From positions 98,812 through 162,811 of the forward strand of contig JAIYBC010000028.1 in assembly GCA_027488845.1 (NCBI GenBank): a stretch of DNA of 64,000 nucleotides, written 5' to 3'. The DNA is from Verrucomicrobiales bacterium. GTDB lineage: Bacteria > Verrucomicrobiota > Verrucomicrobiia > Limisphaerales > UBA9464. Below, piece after piece: positions 54,801 to 63,318 of the stretch. The translations under genes were made by a program, and so were the position numbers. The notes under the pieces are model-generated. The model was not told where the DNA came from, ran no database searches, and worked only from the letters and a program-made list of their open reading frames with translations. How positions within the stretch are numbered: the first letter of the stretch is position 1; the number at the start of each line of letters is the position of its first letter.

Positions 54801-57130
54801 GCGACGCTGAGCACGGCGAAGCTCATGCCCGCGATCGCCAACGCGGGACGGAACCAGCGTTGGTCCTCGATGGGCAGGGGGCGGACAACGCAGTCGAAGC
54901 GGGCCGGGGTCGGATCCTCGTTGCCGAGTCCGTCACGGGCCCGGACCTCGATCGTGTGCGGCCCGATCGCAAGCCCATCCAGCGTGAGACCCTTTTCCGG
55001 CCAATCGAGGTAACCGGTCCAGGGACCGCCGTCGACGCGCCGATTGAAGCTGTACCGGCGATGACGCGACTGCGGTGCGAAGGCCTCGGCTCCCCGCGCG
55101 AGCAATCGCACATCCGAACCCACAGTGAAACGCTGCGGGCCGTCCAGCAGGGTCTCGGGCGGGATCACCGGAGCCGTCCCCGGCCCGACAACCCCGTTGC
55201 GCGTCTCCACCCAGATCGAGCCGTCCCGCGTCCGGAGCATCGAGCGGATGGTGGCGTCGTCCGGCAACGCCACATAGGTCGGCGACGACCACGTCTTGGT
55301 TTCCCAGAGGACGATCTCCGAACCGTCCCCGACCAACAGCATGCCGTCGGGCGCCAGCGTCATCGACTGCCCGTACCGGATCGGATGGCTCATCCAGTCC
55401 CCGTTGCGGTTGACATGGATCCGGGCCTGTCCGTCGGGTCCTTCCTGGCTGAGGAAGACCGCCACGTTGTCCAGGCAGGCCGCCTCGGTGAAGACATGGT
55501 TTCCCGCAGCGGACGGCTTCAGTCGCCACGGATTCGGTTTCGGCGTCTCCAACAATCCTTGATAGCCGAAGAGATACACGCGGTCCCTGGAGGCGCGCAG
55601 CCGGGGCCAGCTGATGCCATCCCCACCTTCGGCGATCTCCTGCGTCTCGGGTTCGGCGCCCCGGATGAAATGGACCGAATAGCCGGAGCGGTCGACCTCC
55701 GTGGAAACCACCCAGAGTCCGGCGACCGGATCCGCCTCGAAGGTCCGGATCCCCCGCCCCTTGAAGACCCGGGTGTCCACATGGATCCATTTCGAATCCA
55801 CGAATCCGGAGAGCCGCAGCGACCCGTCGGTGGATTTTCCCAGGAACCAGACGGAGCCGGCCCCATCGACCTGAAGCCGATCCAGTTTCGCGATCCCAGA
55901 CACCGATTCCGGCACGGATTCCAAGACGCCGTCCTGCCACCGGGCCAGACCCACGCCACCGGCACCCCAGACGTTTCCATCCGGATCGAACCCAAGCTGG
56001 CCGGACAGCCCGGGGATCTCCGAGGAAACCCCGTCCTTCATCCGCACGGCCCTGTGGGAGTTCGCGAACCACAACCCGCCTTCGTTGTCCTCGCCGACGG
56101 GTGGCGGGAGATCGGGTCGCCAGATCCATTGGCCAGGCAGGTTTTCCCAACGTCGGATCACACCCCGACCGACACCCCAGACCGAACCGTCCGGAGCCTG
56201 ACGGACCGCCTCGAAGCCGATGCCTTCACCGGTGAAGACGGCGGAACCCGGTTCGAAGCGGCCATCGCGCCAGCGGAAGAACCGCGCCGTGCCGTCGTTC
56301 GACGCCTGCACGCAGACCGGATTCGCGTCGATGCCGGTCTGGATCCGCCCGCCGGAAGGAACCTCCGTCAACGGAACCCAGGTCCCGTTCTCCAGGCGCA
56401 TCAGCAATCCCCCCGTTGAAACCAACAGGGTTCCATCCTCGGTTTCCACGAGGTCCCATGGGGTTCCGGCATTCGGAAAACCGGTCCAATCCACCGGTGT
56501 CCAACGCTCCCCGGAACCCACGGCGATCCCCTTTGCGGTCATGGCCAGAGGGGTTCCGTCGCGGCGGACGAACAGGTTCACCAGGTTGTCGGAGGGAAGC
56601 CCATCCTCCTTGCCGAAGCTTCGGAACCCGCCGTCCTTCATCCGGGTCAACCCGCCCGGGTCGCCCGGATTCGGCCAGCGGTCGCAACAGAACCAGAGGG
56701 CTCCATCCGGTCCCTCGACGATGCGACGGACGTTCGGTCCCGCCAGGCGACCTTCGGTGCCCCTCCGGTCGAAGGCCGTGCCGTTGAAGACCCCGGCCCC
56801 GTTGTCGGTGCCGATCCAAACCGACCCGTCCCGCGTGACCGTGACCGTCCGGACGAAAGCGCTGGGCAGTCCGTCTTCGGTGGTGAAGCGGGTCCAGCGA
56901 TACCCATCGTAACGGTAGAGACCGTCCGAAACCGCGAACCAGGCGACGTTGTTGGTCTCGAAGGCGACATCGAAGACCTGCCTCCGCTGGATGCCCGCGT
57001 CGGCGGTGAAGTCGGCCAACCGCCACGGGGCCTCCGGCGAGGGGACCTCCTGCGCCTCCCCCACCGTTGCGGACAATGACCACCCCAGGAACACGGCCAT
57101 GAACCGACGGACGGTGTTTGGGCGGGGCAT
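51809..57130 (-). CDS. Giant propeller hybrid histidine kinase
   Basis: This 1773-residue protein begins with a signal peptide (about 9-27). A periplasmic two-component-regulator propeller (about 30-660) follows, with repeats such as LYRYDGYRWTRFTTEDGLPS and VWIGTDNGAGVF, then a Y_Y_Y-like beta domain with GPHTIEVRARDGLGNEDPTP, and one membrane helix near 750-772. Inside the cell it has PAS (about 810-925), GAF (about 940-1095), two more PAS domains (about 1100-1355), HisKA with GGVAHDFNNML, HATPase with GTGLGLATVFGIV, and a C-terminal receiver with LLVTDVVMPGMNG. ATG 57130 gives the signal peptide. This layout is of the BT-type hybrid systems that sense polysaccharides; no output regulator is fused or adjacent. 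Confidence 0.9.
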   Translation of the reverse strand: MPRPNTVRRFMAVFLGWSLSATVGEAQEVPSPEAPWRLADFTADAGIQRRQVFDVAFETNNVAWFAVSDGLYRYDGYRWTRFTTEDGLPSAFVRTVTVTRDGSVWIGTDNGAGVFNGTAFDRRGTEGRLAGPNVRRIVEGPDGALWFCCDRWPNPGDPGGLTRMKDGGFRSFGKEDGLPSDNLVNLFVRRDGTPLAMTAKGIAVGSGERWTPVDWTGFPNAGTPWDLVETEDGTLLVSTGGLLMRLENGTWVPLTEVPSGGRIQTGIDANPVCVQASNDGTARFFRWRDGRFEPGSAVFTGEGIGFEAVRQAPDGSVWGVGRGVIRRWENLPGQWIWRPDLPPPVGEDNEGGLWFANSHRAVRMKDGVSSEIPGLSGQLGFDPDGNVWGAGGVGLARWQDGVLESVPESVSGIAKLDRLQVDGAGSVWFLGKSTDGSLRLSGFVDSKWIHVDTRVFKGRGIRTFEADPVAGLWVVSTEVDRSGYSVHFIRGAEPETQEIAEGGDGISWPRLRASRDRVYLFGYQGLLETPKPNPWRLKPSAAGNHVFTEAACLDNVAVFLSQEGPDGQARIHVNRNGDWMSHPIRYGQSMTLAPDGMLLVGDGSEIVLWETKTWSSPTYVALPDDATIRSMLRTRDGSIWVETRNGVVGPGTAPVIPPETLLDGPQRFTVGSDVRLLARGAEAFAPQSRHRRYSFNRRVDGGPWTGYLDWPEKGLTLDGLAIGPHTIEVRARDGLGNEDPTPARFDCVVRPLPIEDQRWFRPALAIAGMSFAVLSVALFGVGRRLRRQTAGLEAEVRDRTAELRADIERRQQAEASALRLNERLSLALKAGRFGVWDWDAIRDQTTWDDRMYEIFGIEPSRFDGTHDSWMELILPEDRPSVLADMQRAFDGRKDYVTRYRIRLSDGSIRHIAAEGYLHRDANGRIIRAIGLNVDVTDQETTRAELEGREDRVRRLNECIAKLVLEDTGEATDLEALFQRLTEQVADAVQVARVGIWLLEAEDTLLRCETLFEADARRHSPGARLEVSEYPAYFSAVRSESRLVADDVLSDPRTAELVEGYFRPLGISSLLDVAIQSAGTLRGVLCMEHVGPRRRWHPDEIGFVSAVGALVGQALESMERRRAEAELVKNQLLLGTTGQLARVGGWEMEVADSTPGTLIWSDQVRRIHQVPAGFVPELGRAIAFYSPESRPRIEAALREAIDHARPYDLELVLTTALGRQVPVRAIGTPEVVDGRVVRLVGALQDISDIRAAEAALREERVRLASIIEAARVGTWEWNVQTGETVFNARWAEIVGYSLSELQPTSIETWIRLTHPDDLSRSDALLKDHFEGRLEYYECECRMLHKAGHWVWIQDRGRVITRDGAGRPVMMFGTHTDVSERRRSEEKERGLRELLARAERMESVGRLAGGVAHDFNNMLQAILGYTTLALLDTPEDSAVRENLEEIRRSAERSADLTRQLLAFARKQTAAPKVVDLNQTIGGMLKMLRRLIGENITLSWEPGADVWPITIDPGQMDQVLANLCVNARDALDGGGRITIATSNVDLDELALSAHPEVEPGRFVRLLVEDNGHGMSPDTLASIFEPFFTTKEVGKGTGLGLATVFGIVTQNRGFIDVSSTVGRGTRFMIHFPRSKSEPAAPETPAVAPRLESAQGTLLLVEDEEQVLRFARQVLQRQGYTVLDASNPMTALDVVERFPGRIDLLVTDVVMPGMNGRQLHERLLATNPGLRCLYMSGYTADVIATHGVLQEGVAFLQKPFGIEPLVAKVKEVLQRSGS

Positions 57131-57266
57131 TGCGCGAAGGAAACCTGAAAGCCTCGCAACGGGCAAGGGGCGGACAGCGGGCAGGGTGGGGCGAACCCGA
57201 AGGACCATCGCGATCCAGGCCGGACAGCAGGGCAAGGAACCGCGGGGTTCCCCTTGCAAGGGCCGA

Positions 57267-58367
57267 TCACCGGAGGGTGGTTGCCGCATCGTTTCCGTGT
57301 TCGGCGCCCCGCGGGCGTCCTTGCGATGGGGCGCGGGGGCCGTCTTCGCGGTCTTTGGGTTTCCCCGGTTCAGGGCCGCCCCTTCGGCCGCCACGGAAGT
57401 CCCCCCGCCCCTGAGGAGCGCCGGTGGCGACCACCAGCCAGGACCCATCCTTCAGTCGCACCGCGCCGGGATCCGCACCCGGAAAGCGGACGGTTTCCTT
57501 CAAGGCATTCCAGGAAGCCCCATCCTGGCTCGCGATCGGCCAAGGCCCTGGACCGGTTCCGAAGAACAGGAGCCGGCCTGCGTCGGACACCAGACACCCA
57601 AGCCAACGGTTGCGGGACGAATCCAGGGTCAGATCCGTGAGGCGCTCGAACTTCAGACCATCCGTGCTGACCGCGTGATAGCCACCCCTGCTGTTGGGTG
57701 GCGGACCCGCTCCGGGACCCTGGGGGAACTCGTCCACCGACCCGTTGTCGGGAACCACGAGGTGGAAAACGCCCTCGTGCAGCGCCACCGCGCAGTCGAT
57801 CACGATCCTGCCTTCGACCGAAAAGCGCACGCCCGGCTCGAAGACGTAGTCGACCCCGTTGGTGGTGACCGCGGAATGGATCATCGGCGGGCTGCGCCGG
57901 AAGTCCCGCGAGGTGTTGGAGGTGAAGTAGAGCCGGATCCGTCCGTCCGGCAGCGGCACCAGTGTCGGATCGAACGGCCGGGTCATTCCGGCAGGGAAGC
58001 CGGCGATGAGGATCGTCTCCGCCGGACTCCAATTCCTCCCGTCGTCGCCGGAGAAGCGGACCGCCACCCGGTCGAAACGGCGCGGCTCGTCCTTGGGAAA
58101 ATGCTGGAAGGCCGCGAGCAGACGTCCGTCGGCCATCCGGGCCACCGAGGCCACACCGGCCCGATCGAAGGTCGCCAGCTTCTCGCGAGCCCCTCCGGCA
58201 TCGATGCGATGGACGAGCACGTCGTTGTCCCAAGGACCGGGTCCCAACTCCCGCTTCGGCGGTCCACCAGGCGGCTCCTGCCCGCAGAGGGATCCGGCCA
58301 ACAACCAGACCCCAATGGTGGCGCCCCGCCACCGACGCAGACCGGAACGGATATCGGAAAGGTTCAT
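57267..58367 (-). CDS. BNR/sialidase-like propeller protein, exported
   Basis: This 366-residue protein has an N-terminal signal (about 13-29, GATIGVWLLAGSLCGQ) and a five-bladed propeller-like body. VRFSGDDGRNWSP at about 104 is an Asp-box (SxDxGxxW), and FDPTLVPLPDGRIRLYFTSN, VVPDNGSVDEFPQGPG and SQDGASWNAL recur in the exo-alpha-sialidase/glycosyl hydrolase 33-43 fold class. It may bind or cleave glycans, but the catalytic Tyr/Glu of GH33 were not identified. The last 40 residues (GPEPGKPKDREDGPRAPSQG and onward) are low complexity and charged, and look derived from intergenic repeat sequence. Start ATG 58367. It lies downstream of the PQQ-like gene on the same strand. Confidence 0.75.
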   Translation of the reverse strand: MNLSDIRSGLRRWRGATIGVWLLAGSLCGQEPPGGPPKRELGPGPWDNDVLVHRIDAGGAREKLATFDRAGVASVARMADGRLLAAFQHFPKDEPRRFDRVAVRFSGDDGRNWSPAETILIAGFPAGMTRPFDPTLVPLPDGRIRLYFTSNTSRDFRRSPPMIHSAVTTNGVDYVFEPGVRFSVEGRIVIDCAVALHEGVFHLVVPDNGSVDEFPQGPGAGPPPNSRGGYHAVSTDGLKFERLTDLTLDSSRNRWLGCLVSDAGRLLFFGTGPGPWPIASQDGASWNALKETVRFPGADPGAVRLKDGSWLVVATGAPQGRGDFRGGRRGGPEPGKPKDREDGPRAPSQGRPRGAEHGNDAATTLR

Positions 58368-58708
58368 GTTCAAGGGGACCCGGAAGGAAGTGGCACGGAG
58401 GATTTCCTGCACCGGCTCGGATCCTGAAATGCAAACTCCCGCCGCCCGCCTTCCAGAGTCAATGAACGCAAGTGGGCGAGCTACGCCCACCCCTGAGCCG
58501 GATGGATTCGCCGGGAGCGAAAGCCGACTTCACGCGAATGCGCCAAGACGCCAACCGGCGATGCATCCGGGTTCAAGGCAGCGATCCCCACTCGGGGTAC
58601 GGTTCTGAGATAGGAATCCCACGACTTCCTCCCCTCCCCAGCGGCTTTGCGGTTTTGCGTGCCAATCCCTCCACTTCGTTCCACAGGCGGGTTGGATTGC
58701 GTTTGGGA
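58368..58708. other. Intergenic region with family B repeat
   Basis: The 341-bp gap contains a short hairpin GTGGGCG/CGCCCAC (58472-58490) and a family B inverted copy (58525-58663). I see no coding or RNA gene. Confidence 0.6.
58525..58663. repeat. Family B repeat, inverted form
   Basis: The left end is CACGCGAATGCGCCAAGACG and the complement of the right end is CACGCAAAACCGCAAAGCCG; they agree at about 15 of 20 positions, so the element is an imperfect inverted repeat of about 140 bp. Confidence 0.6.
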
Positions 58709-59968
58709 TCAGTCGGCAGGAGTGGCACCCTCGCGGAAGCACCAGAGGGCGGAACCGGAACGCAGGAACAGATCGCCATCAGAGGCCGCCGGTGCGGCGG
58801 TGAGGGGTTCCCCGACGGAATTGACCGCGATGAAATCCAAGGACGGCCGGGCCTCCAGGACGGTCACAGAACCGGAACCATCCGGCAGGTAGAGAACGCC
58901 TGCGGCGGCGATGGGAGCGATGCGGTTCACCGAGACTTCACCCGCCCCGGGCAGGGCGCGGCGCCCAAGAACCCGTCCTCCACGGGGATCCATGCAAACC
59001 ACTTCGCCCGCGTCGTTCAGCACGAAGACCCGGTTACCAATGACGAGTCCCGGTCCGGCCAAGGATCCCACGGCGGCGTTCGTCCACAGGACCGTTGGAA
59101 GTCCCTTTCGCGATAGATTTACGGCAGTGAAGCCCTGCACGGTCCCGGGAACCAAGGCGGCCCGAGGCAGCCAAGTCGGCTCAATCCGGGCCGAAGCGGG
59201 AACACTTTCGAGCAGCCAGTCGACTTCGCCGGAAGCCGTCCGGACTCCGCGGAGCCCTGCGCTTCCGGAAACAAGAAGCCCTCCCACGGCCGGCTTCGGT
59301 CCGAAACCGGTCGCCTTCTCCAAAGGCAGGGTCCAGCGGGTCTCGCCCGTGGACAGATCCAAGGCCTCGATCCGGGCCGGATCCCGAAGCACCACCAGGC
59401 ACAGCCCGTTCCACAACACCGGCGAGGCGGTCGGGCCACCGGCCGGATCGCGGTTCACGACTTCCCGCTGCCAAAGCTCCTCGCCATCCCAATCCAAGCA
59501 CCAGACCACGGATCCCATCAGGGCCACCAATCGCCGGCCGTCGGTCACCGGAGTGGCGTCGCAGTGGGACGGCGATGTCAGACGGGCCGAGGGCGAACGC
59601 GAGAAGCTGGGTTCAATCCGGGAGACGTCCCGGCGCCACAAAAGCCGGCCGTCGGTCCGCGAAAGACAAAGCACCGAAGCCGAGAACTCCTCCGGTTGGG
59701 TCAGGAAGATCCGGTCATCCCAGACCACCGGACTGCCGCAGGAAGGCCGGGAAAGAGGCACCTTCCAAGCCCGGTTGAGCTTGGGGTCCCAACGGCGCGG
59801 CAACGGCTTTCCCTGGACCACGCCATCCCCGGTTCCCCGCCAACCGGGCCAGTTCTCCGCGCTCACCTGCCCGCAAGCCAGCGTCAGCCAAACCCCGAAA
59901 CCGAACAGGCGCCACTTCCAGCCCCCGCCTCGATCCCGTCGGCAAACATCCCCGCCTCTTGAATCCAC
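58709..59968 (-). CDS. PQQ-like beta-propeller protein, exported
   Basis: The product (419 residues from GTG 59968) has a signal segment at about 17-37 (WRLFGFGVWLTLACGQVSAE) and then a beta-propeller of PQQ-like repeats, with NWPGWRGTGDGVVQGKPLPRR and GRLLWRRDVSRIEPS, EALDLSTGETRWTLPLEKA and VVCMDPRGGRVLGRRAL. Such proteins resemble BamB and PQQ-binding dehydrogenase propellers but often have no catalytic role. An in-frame TTG at 59980 is an alternative start; neither has a strong SD. It is divergent from the GH-D-like gene, with an operator-like palindrome between them. Confidence 0.8.
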   Translation of the reverse strand: MDSRGGDVCRRDRGGGWKWRLFGFGVWLTLACGQVSAENWPGWRGTGDGVVQGKPLPRRWDPKLNRAWKVPLSRPSCGSPVVWDDRIFLTQPEEFSASVLCLSRTDGRLLWRRDVSRIEPSFSRSPSARLTSPSHCDATPVTDGRRLVALMGSVVWCLDWDGEELWQREVVNRDPAGGPTASPVLWNGLCLVVLRDPARIEALDLSTGETRWTLPLEKATGFGPKPAVGGLLVSGSAGLRGVRTASGEVDWLLESVPASARIEPTWLPRAALVPGTVQGFTAVNLSRKGLPTVLWTNAAVGSLAGPGLVIGNRVFVLNDAGEVVCMDPRGGRVLGRRALPGAGEVSVNRIAPIAAAGVLYLPDGSGSVTVLEARPSLDFIAVNSVGEPLTAAPAASDGDLFLRSGSALWCFREGATPAD

Positions 59969-60028
59969 TGCATCTCGCAAGATGTTGATAACAAGGAGTC
60001 AATCCCGCTCGTTTACAAGTGAAACGCA

Positions 60029-60056
60029 GGTGACATCAGGTGCATTTGACGTCACC
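60029..60056. promoter_or_regulatory. Operator-like palindrome in divergent promoter region
   Basis: GGTGACATCA and TGACGTCACC are inverted repeats (one mismatch) separated by 8 bp. It lies between the divergent PQQ-like and GH-D-like genes, 61 bp from one start and 144 bp from the other, as expected for a dimeric regulator site. The regulator is unknown. Confidence 0.5.
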
Positions 60057-60200
60057 GAACCGCGTCTCGACACAGGCCGGTGCGCCAACCGGTTCCCGGG
60101 AGGGGTGGGTTGTCGGCTCCGGGGTGGGCTCCTCTCGGACGGAACCGGGCAAGGTCCTTGAATCCGGCGACCGCCATTGGTGTCCGACACGGCCTCGGAC

Positions 60201-63035
60201 ATGACCGCCTTCCTCCCCACCCTTCTCATCGCCCTCACCGCCGGCCTGGCCGTGCAGGCCGCCGCCCCGGTCGATTGGCTCCTGGACCCTTCGCCCTACA
60301 AGGCCGCTGTGACCATCGCGGCCGACGGACGGGAAGTCGTCCTTTCCAACGGTCTCCTGCGCCGGGTGATCCGCCTGGCGCCGAACGCGGCCACGGTCGC
60401 ATTGGACAACCTGGTCACCGGCGAGAGCCACCTGCGCGGCGTGAAGCCCGAGGCGGTCGTGGAGATCGACGGAAGGCGCCATGAGGTGGGCGGACTGAAG
60501 GGACAACCCAACTACGCGTTCCTCCGGCCGGAATGGATCGACCAGCTGCGCTCGGATCCGGCCGCGTTCCGGTTCACCGGCTACGAGATCGGCACGCCGA
60601 AGGAGCGCCTCGCCTGGAAGCGCGTCCGCCACCACGCGTCCGAAGCCCAATGGCCGCCCACCGGCGCGACACTCCGCCTCGACTTCGCCTGGCCCGTCGA
60701 GGAAACCGCCGCCGAACTGCCGTCCGAAGCCGGTCGGGTCCCCGCCTTCGATGACGGATTCGCCGGAATGGATCCTTCCTGGAAGGCCCGGAATTCCCGT
60801 CGGTCCGAACGCATCTCGTTCCAGAACGAAGGCAAGGCCGGGGAGATCTTCGCCGAGTCCGGCACCCACTGCTTCGCCGAACGGGAGCTGCCCGACGGAA
60901 CCTCCCTCGTGGAGGCGGTCATCCATCCCGGCACCGACACCGACACGAGCTGGGGTCCGGGACTCGGACTCGTCTTCGCGGACAAGGTCATCAAGGTGAA
61001 CCTCCGGCCCGGGGACCGCGGGCAACATGGGCACTTCGAACTGCGGAACGGCGGACAGGAGCTGCTCGCGCGGGTGCCGGCCTTCGCGGAGTCGGATGGC
61101 GGACTGGACCGTGCCCGTGCCTACCGTCTGCGGGCCCGCATCCAATCCGGCTCGGTCGTGTGGGATGTCGCCGACGCCGCGGAATCGCGTCCGGGCTTTC
61201 AGCGGTTGTTCGAGGTCGACCAGGGCGGCCCGGGCCCCAAGGCCGTCCGCGTGGGCAAGACCGACCGCCGCGGTGGTGCCGGTGACGAAGGGACCGCCAA
61301 CGCCGGTGGCTGGGGACGCAGCCGGATCCTGCAGGTCCGCGCCTTCTCCGGATACGACGCCGCGAAGGCCCGCGCCGAGGCCGGCATCCGGCCCCGGGAC
61401 ATCCGCGTCTCCGTCCACTACGAGATCTACGACGGCCTGCCCGCCTACTCGAAGTGGATCACCGTCTCCAACGGCACCGACAAGGCCTTCCAGCTCGACC
61501 GGTACTCCAGCGAGCAGTTGGCGGTGGTGGAACGGGTCTCCGAGGTGGACGAACTCAGCGAAGGCCGCATCCCGCCGAACTTCCACGTCGAGACCGACAT
61601 GGCCTTCGGCGGCATGATGGCCGCCGGGGCGAACCGCCGCTCGTTCCGTTGGCTCCCGGATCCGGACTTCCACACCCAGGTCAACTACGAGAAGCGCACG
61701 CCCTGCCTGTTGGACGTCGGCCCCGACCTGGGCCCGTCCCAGAAGGTGGCCCCGGGCGGGGTGTTCGAATCCTACCGCGCCTGGGTGCTGCCCTTCGAAA
61801 ACACCGACCGGGAACGCAGCGGCCTCGCCGTCCGCCGGCTCTATCGCACGGTCGCCCCATGGGTGACCGAGAATCCCCTGATGATGCACGTCGTCTCGTC
61901 CAACGGCCAGGTGGTGACCAACGCCATCGACCAGTGCGCGGCGACCGGCTTCGAGATGCTCATCCTCAGCTTCGGCAGCGGCTTCGACATGGAGAACGAG
62001 AAGCCCGCCACCCTGGAGAAGGCGAAGGCCTGGGCCGCCTACGCCAAGAGCCGAGGCATCGAGATCGGCAGCTATTCCCTGCTCGCCTCGAGGGCCATCG
62101 GAGGCGGCCACGACGTGGTGATGCCCCAGGGCCTGAAGCCGGCCTTCGGCAACTCGCCGTGTCTCCTGAGCCGTTGGGGCACGAACTACTTCCGACGCCT
62201 GTACGAGTTCCATCGGCAGAGCGGATTCACGCTGTTGGAACACGACGGTTCCTATCCGGGCGATCCCTGCGCCGCCACCCACCATCCCGGACACGCGGGA
62301 CTCGGGGACTCGCGGTGGAACCAATGGCGCGAGATCTCGGAGTTCTACAAATGGTGCCGGGCCGAGGGCTTCTACCTCAACGTGCCCGACCACTACTTCC
62401 TCTCCGGCTCCACGAAATCCGGGATGGGCTACCGGGAGGTCAACTGGTCCCTGCCCCGGGCCCAGCAGGTCATCCACACCCGCCAGAACATCTACGACGG
62501 CACCTGGCAGAAGCTTCCCAGCATGGGCTGGATGTTCGTGCCGCTGACCGAGTACCAGGGCGGCGGCGCGGCGGCCACGATCGAGCCGTTGTCCGAGCAT
62601 CTCGACCACTACGCGGCCATGATCGAGAGCAACCTGGCCCTGGGGGTCCAGGCCTGCTACCGCGGACCGCGGCTCTACGACACCGACCGGACGAAGGCCA
62701 TGGTCCAATCGAAGGTGGCGTGGTTCAAGGCGCACCGGGACATCCTGGAAAGCGACCTGATCCACGGCCGCCGCGCCGATGCGCGGGACCTCGACTGGAT
62801 GCTGCACGTGAATCCGCGGTTGAAGTCCAAGGGCCTGCTGGCGGTGTTCAACCCGCTCGACCAACCGGTCATGCGCACACTCCGGGTGAACCTCTACTAC
62901 ACCGGCCTGAAGGACACCGCCCGCCTGCGCGAGCGCGATGGCCGCGCGAATCGCCTGAAGCTTTCCCGCGACCACACCGTGGAGATCCCGGTGACCGTCC
63001 CCGCCCAGGGGATGAACTGGTTCACGGTCGAGTAG
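60201..63035 (+). CDS. Alpha-galactosidase-like (clan GH-D type) glycosidase
   Basis: The 944-residue product has a signal peptide (about 1-22, ending AVQAA). An N-terminal beta-sandwich (about 30-180, 385-500) is interrupted by a LamG/jelly-roll-like insertion at about 182-383 (FDDGFAGMDPSWKARN onward). A TIM-barrel-like domain (about 555-860) follows, with MLILSFGSGFDMENE near 590 and LLEHDGSYPGDPC at about 680, whose Asp is a candidate nucleophile by analogy with GH27/GH36. It also carries YLNVPDHYFLSG near 730. A C-terminal beta domain ends the protein. It probably acts on galactosides or related glycans outside the cell. ATG 60201 matches the signal peptide. Confidence 0.75.
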   Translation: MTAFLPTLLIALTAGLAVQAAAPVDWLLDPSPYKAAVTIAADGREVVLSNGLLRRVIRLAPNAATVALDNLVTGESHLRGVKPEAVVEIDGRRHEVGGLKGQPNYAFLRPEWIDQLRSDPAAFRFTGYEIGTPKERLAWKRVRHHASEAQWPPTGATLRLDFAWPVEETAAELPSEAGRVPAFDDGFAGMDPSWKARNSRRSERISFQNEGKAGEIFAESGTHCFAERELPDGTSLVEAVIHPGTDTDTSWGPGLGLVFADKVIKVNLRPGDRGQHGHFELRNGGQELLARVPAFAESDGGLDRARAYRLRARIQSGSVVWDVADAAESRPGFQRLFEVDQGGPGPKAVRVGKTDRRGGAGDEGTANAGGWGRSRILQVRAFSGYDAAKARAEAGIRPRDIRVSVHYEIYDGLPAYSKWITVSNGTDKAFQLDRYSSEQLAVVERVSEVDELSEGRIPPNFHVETDMAFGGMMAAGANRRSFRWLPDPDFHTQVNYEKRTPCLLDVGPDLGPSQKVAPGGVFESYRAWVLPFENTDRERSGLAVRRLYRTVAPWVTENPLMMHVVSSNGQVVTNAIDQCAATGFEMLILSFGSGFDMENEKPATLEKAKAWAAYAKSRGIEIGSYSLLASRAIGGGHDVVMPQGLKPAFGNSPCLLSRWGTNYFRRLYEFHRQSGFTLLEHDGSYPGDPCAATHHPGHAGLGDSRWNQWREISEFYKWCRAEGFYLNVPDHYFLSGSTKSGMGYREVNWSLPRAQQVIHTRQNIYDGTWQKLPSMGWMFVPLTEYQGGGAAATIEPLSEHLDHYAAMIESNLALGVQACYRGPRLYDTDRTKAMVQSKVAWFKAHRDILESDLIHGRRADARDLDWMLHVNPRLKSKGLLAVFNPLDQPVMRTLRVNLYYTGLKDTARLRERDGRANRLKLSRDHTVEIPVTVPAQGMNWFTVE

Positions 63036-63099
63036 AACGCGCCAAGGGCGTCGGGCTTCAGGGAGGGATGACTTCTTCCTGAAGCCTCTGGAGGCGGAG

Positions 63100-63130
63100 A
63101 AGGAACTCACGCCCAAGCGCCAAGCGGCTC
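63100..63130 (+). repeat. Family B half unit
   Basis: GGAACTCACGCCCAAGCGCC followed by AAGCGGC matches the minus-strand unit at 51761. It lies within the 283-bp gap after the GH-D-like gene, where I see no gene. Confidence 0.5.
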
Positions 63131-63277
63131 AGCGGGAACCGGACGGGATCCGTGTCTCAAGCCCCCTTCCAGATGCCGGAGGGTCGCCAGAAACCTACGG
63201 CCCCCTCCCCACCTTCGCACCCGTGTCACCCCTGGCTGTGGAAGACGGTCCCTGGACCCGCGGCATTGGAAGGAGGG

Positions 63278-63310
63278 TACACGGCAAAGGGTGCAAAGGA
63301 ACTTCCTCAG
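63278..63310 (+). repeat. Possible family B half unit
   Basis: ACGGCAAAGGGTGCAAAGGA resembles the outer part of the family B repeat in the same orientation as the unit at 63100. The match is weaker. Confidence 0.35.
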
Positions 63311-63318
63311 CCCGTTCC

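Noticed and set aside
60036..63116. 1026-codon minus-strand open frame
   Set aside because: It is antisense to the GH-D-like gene. The plus-strand frame has a signal peptide and recognisable domains.
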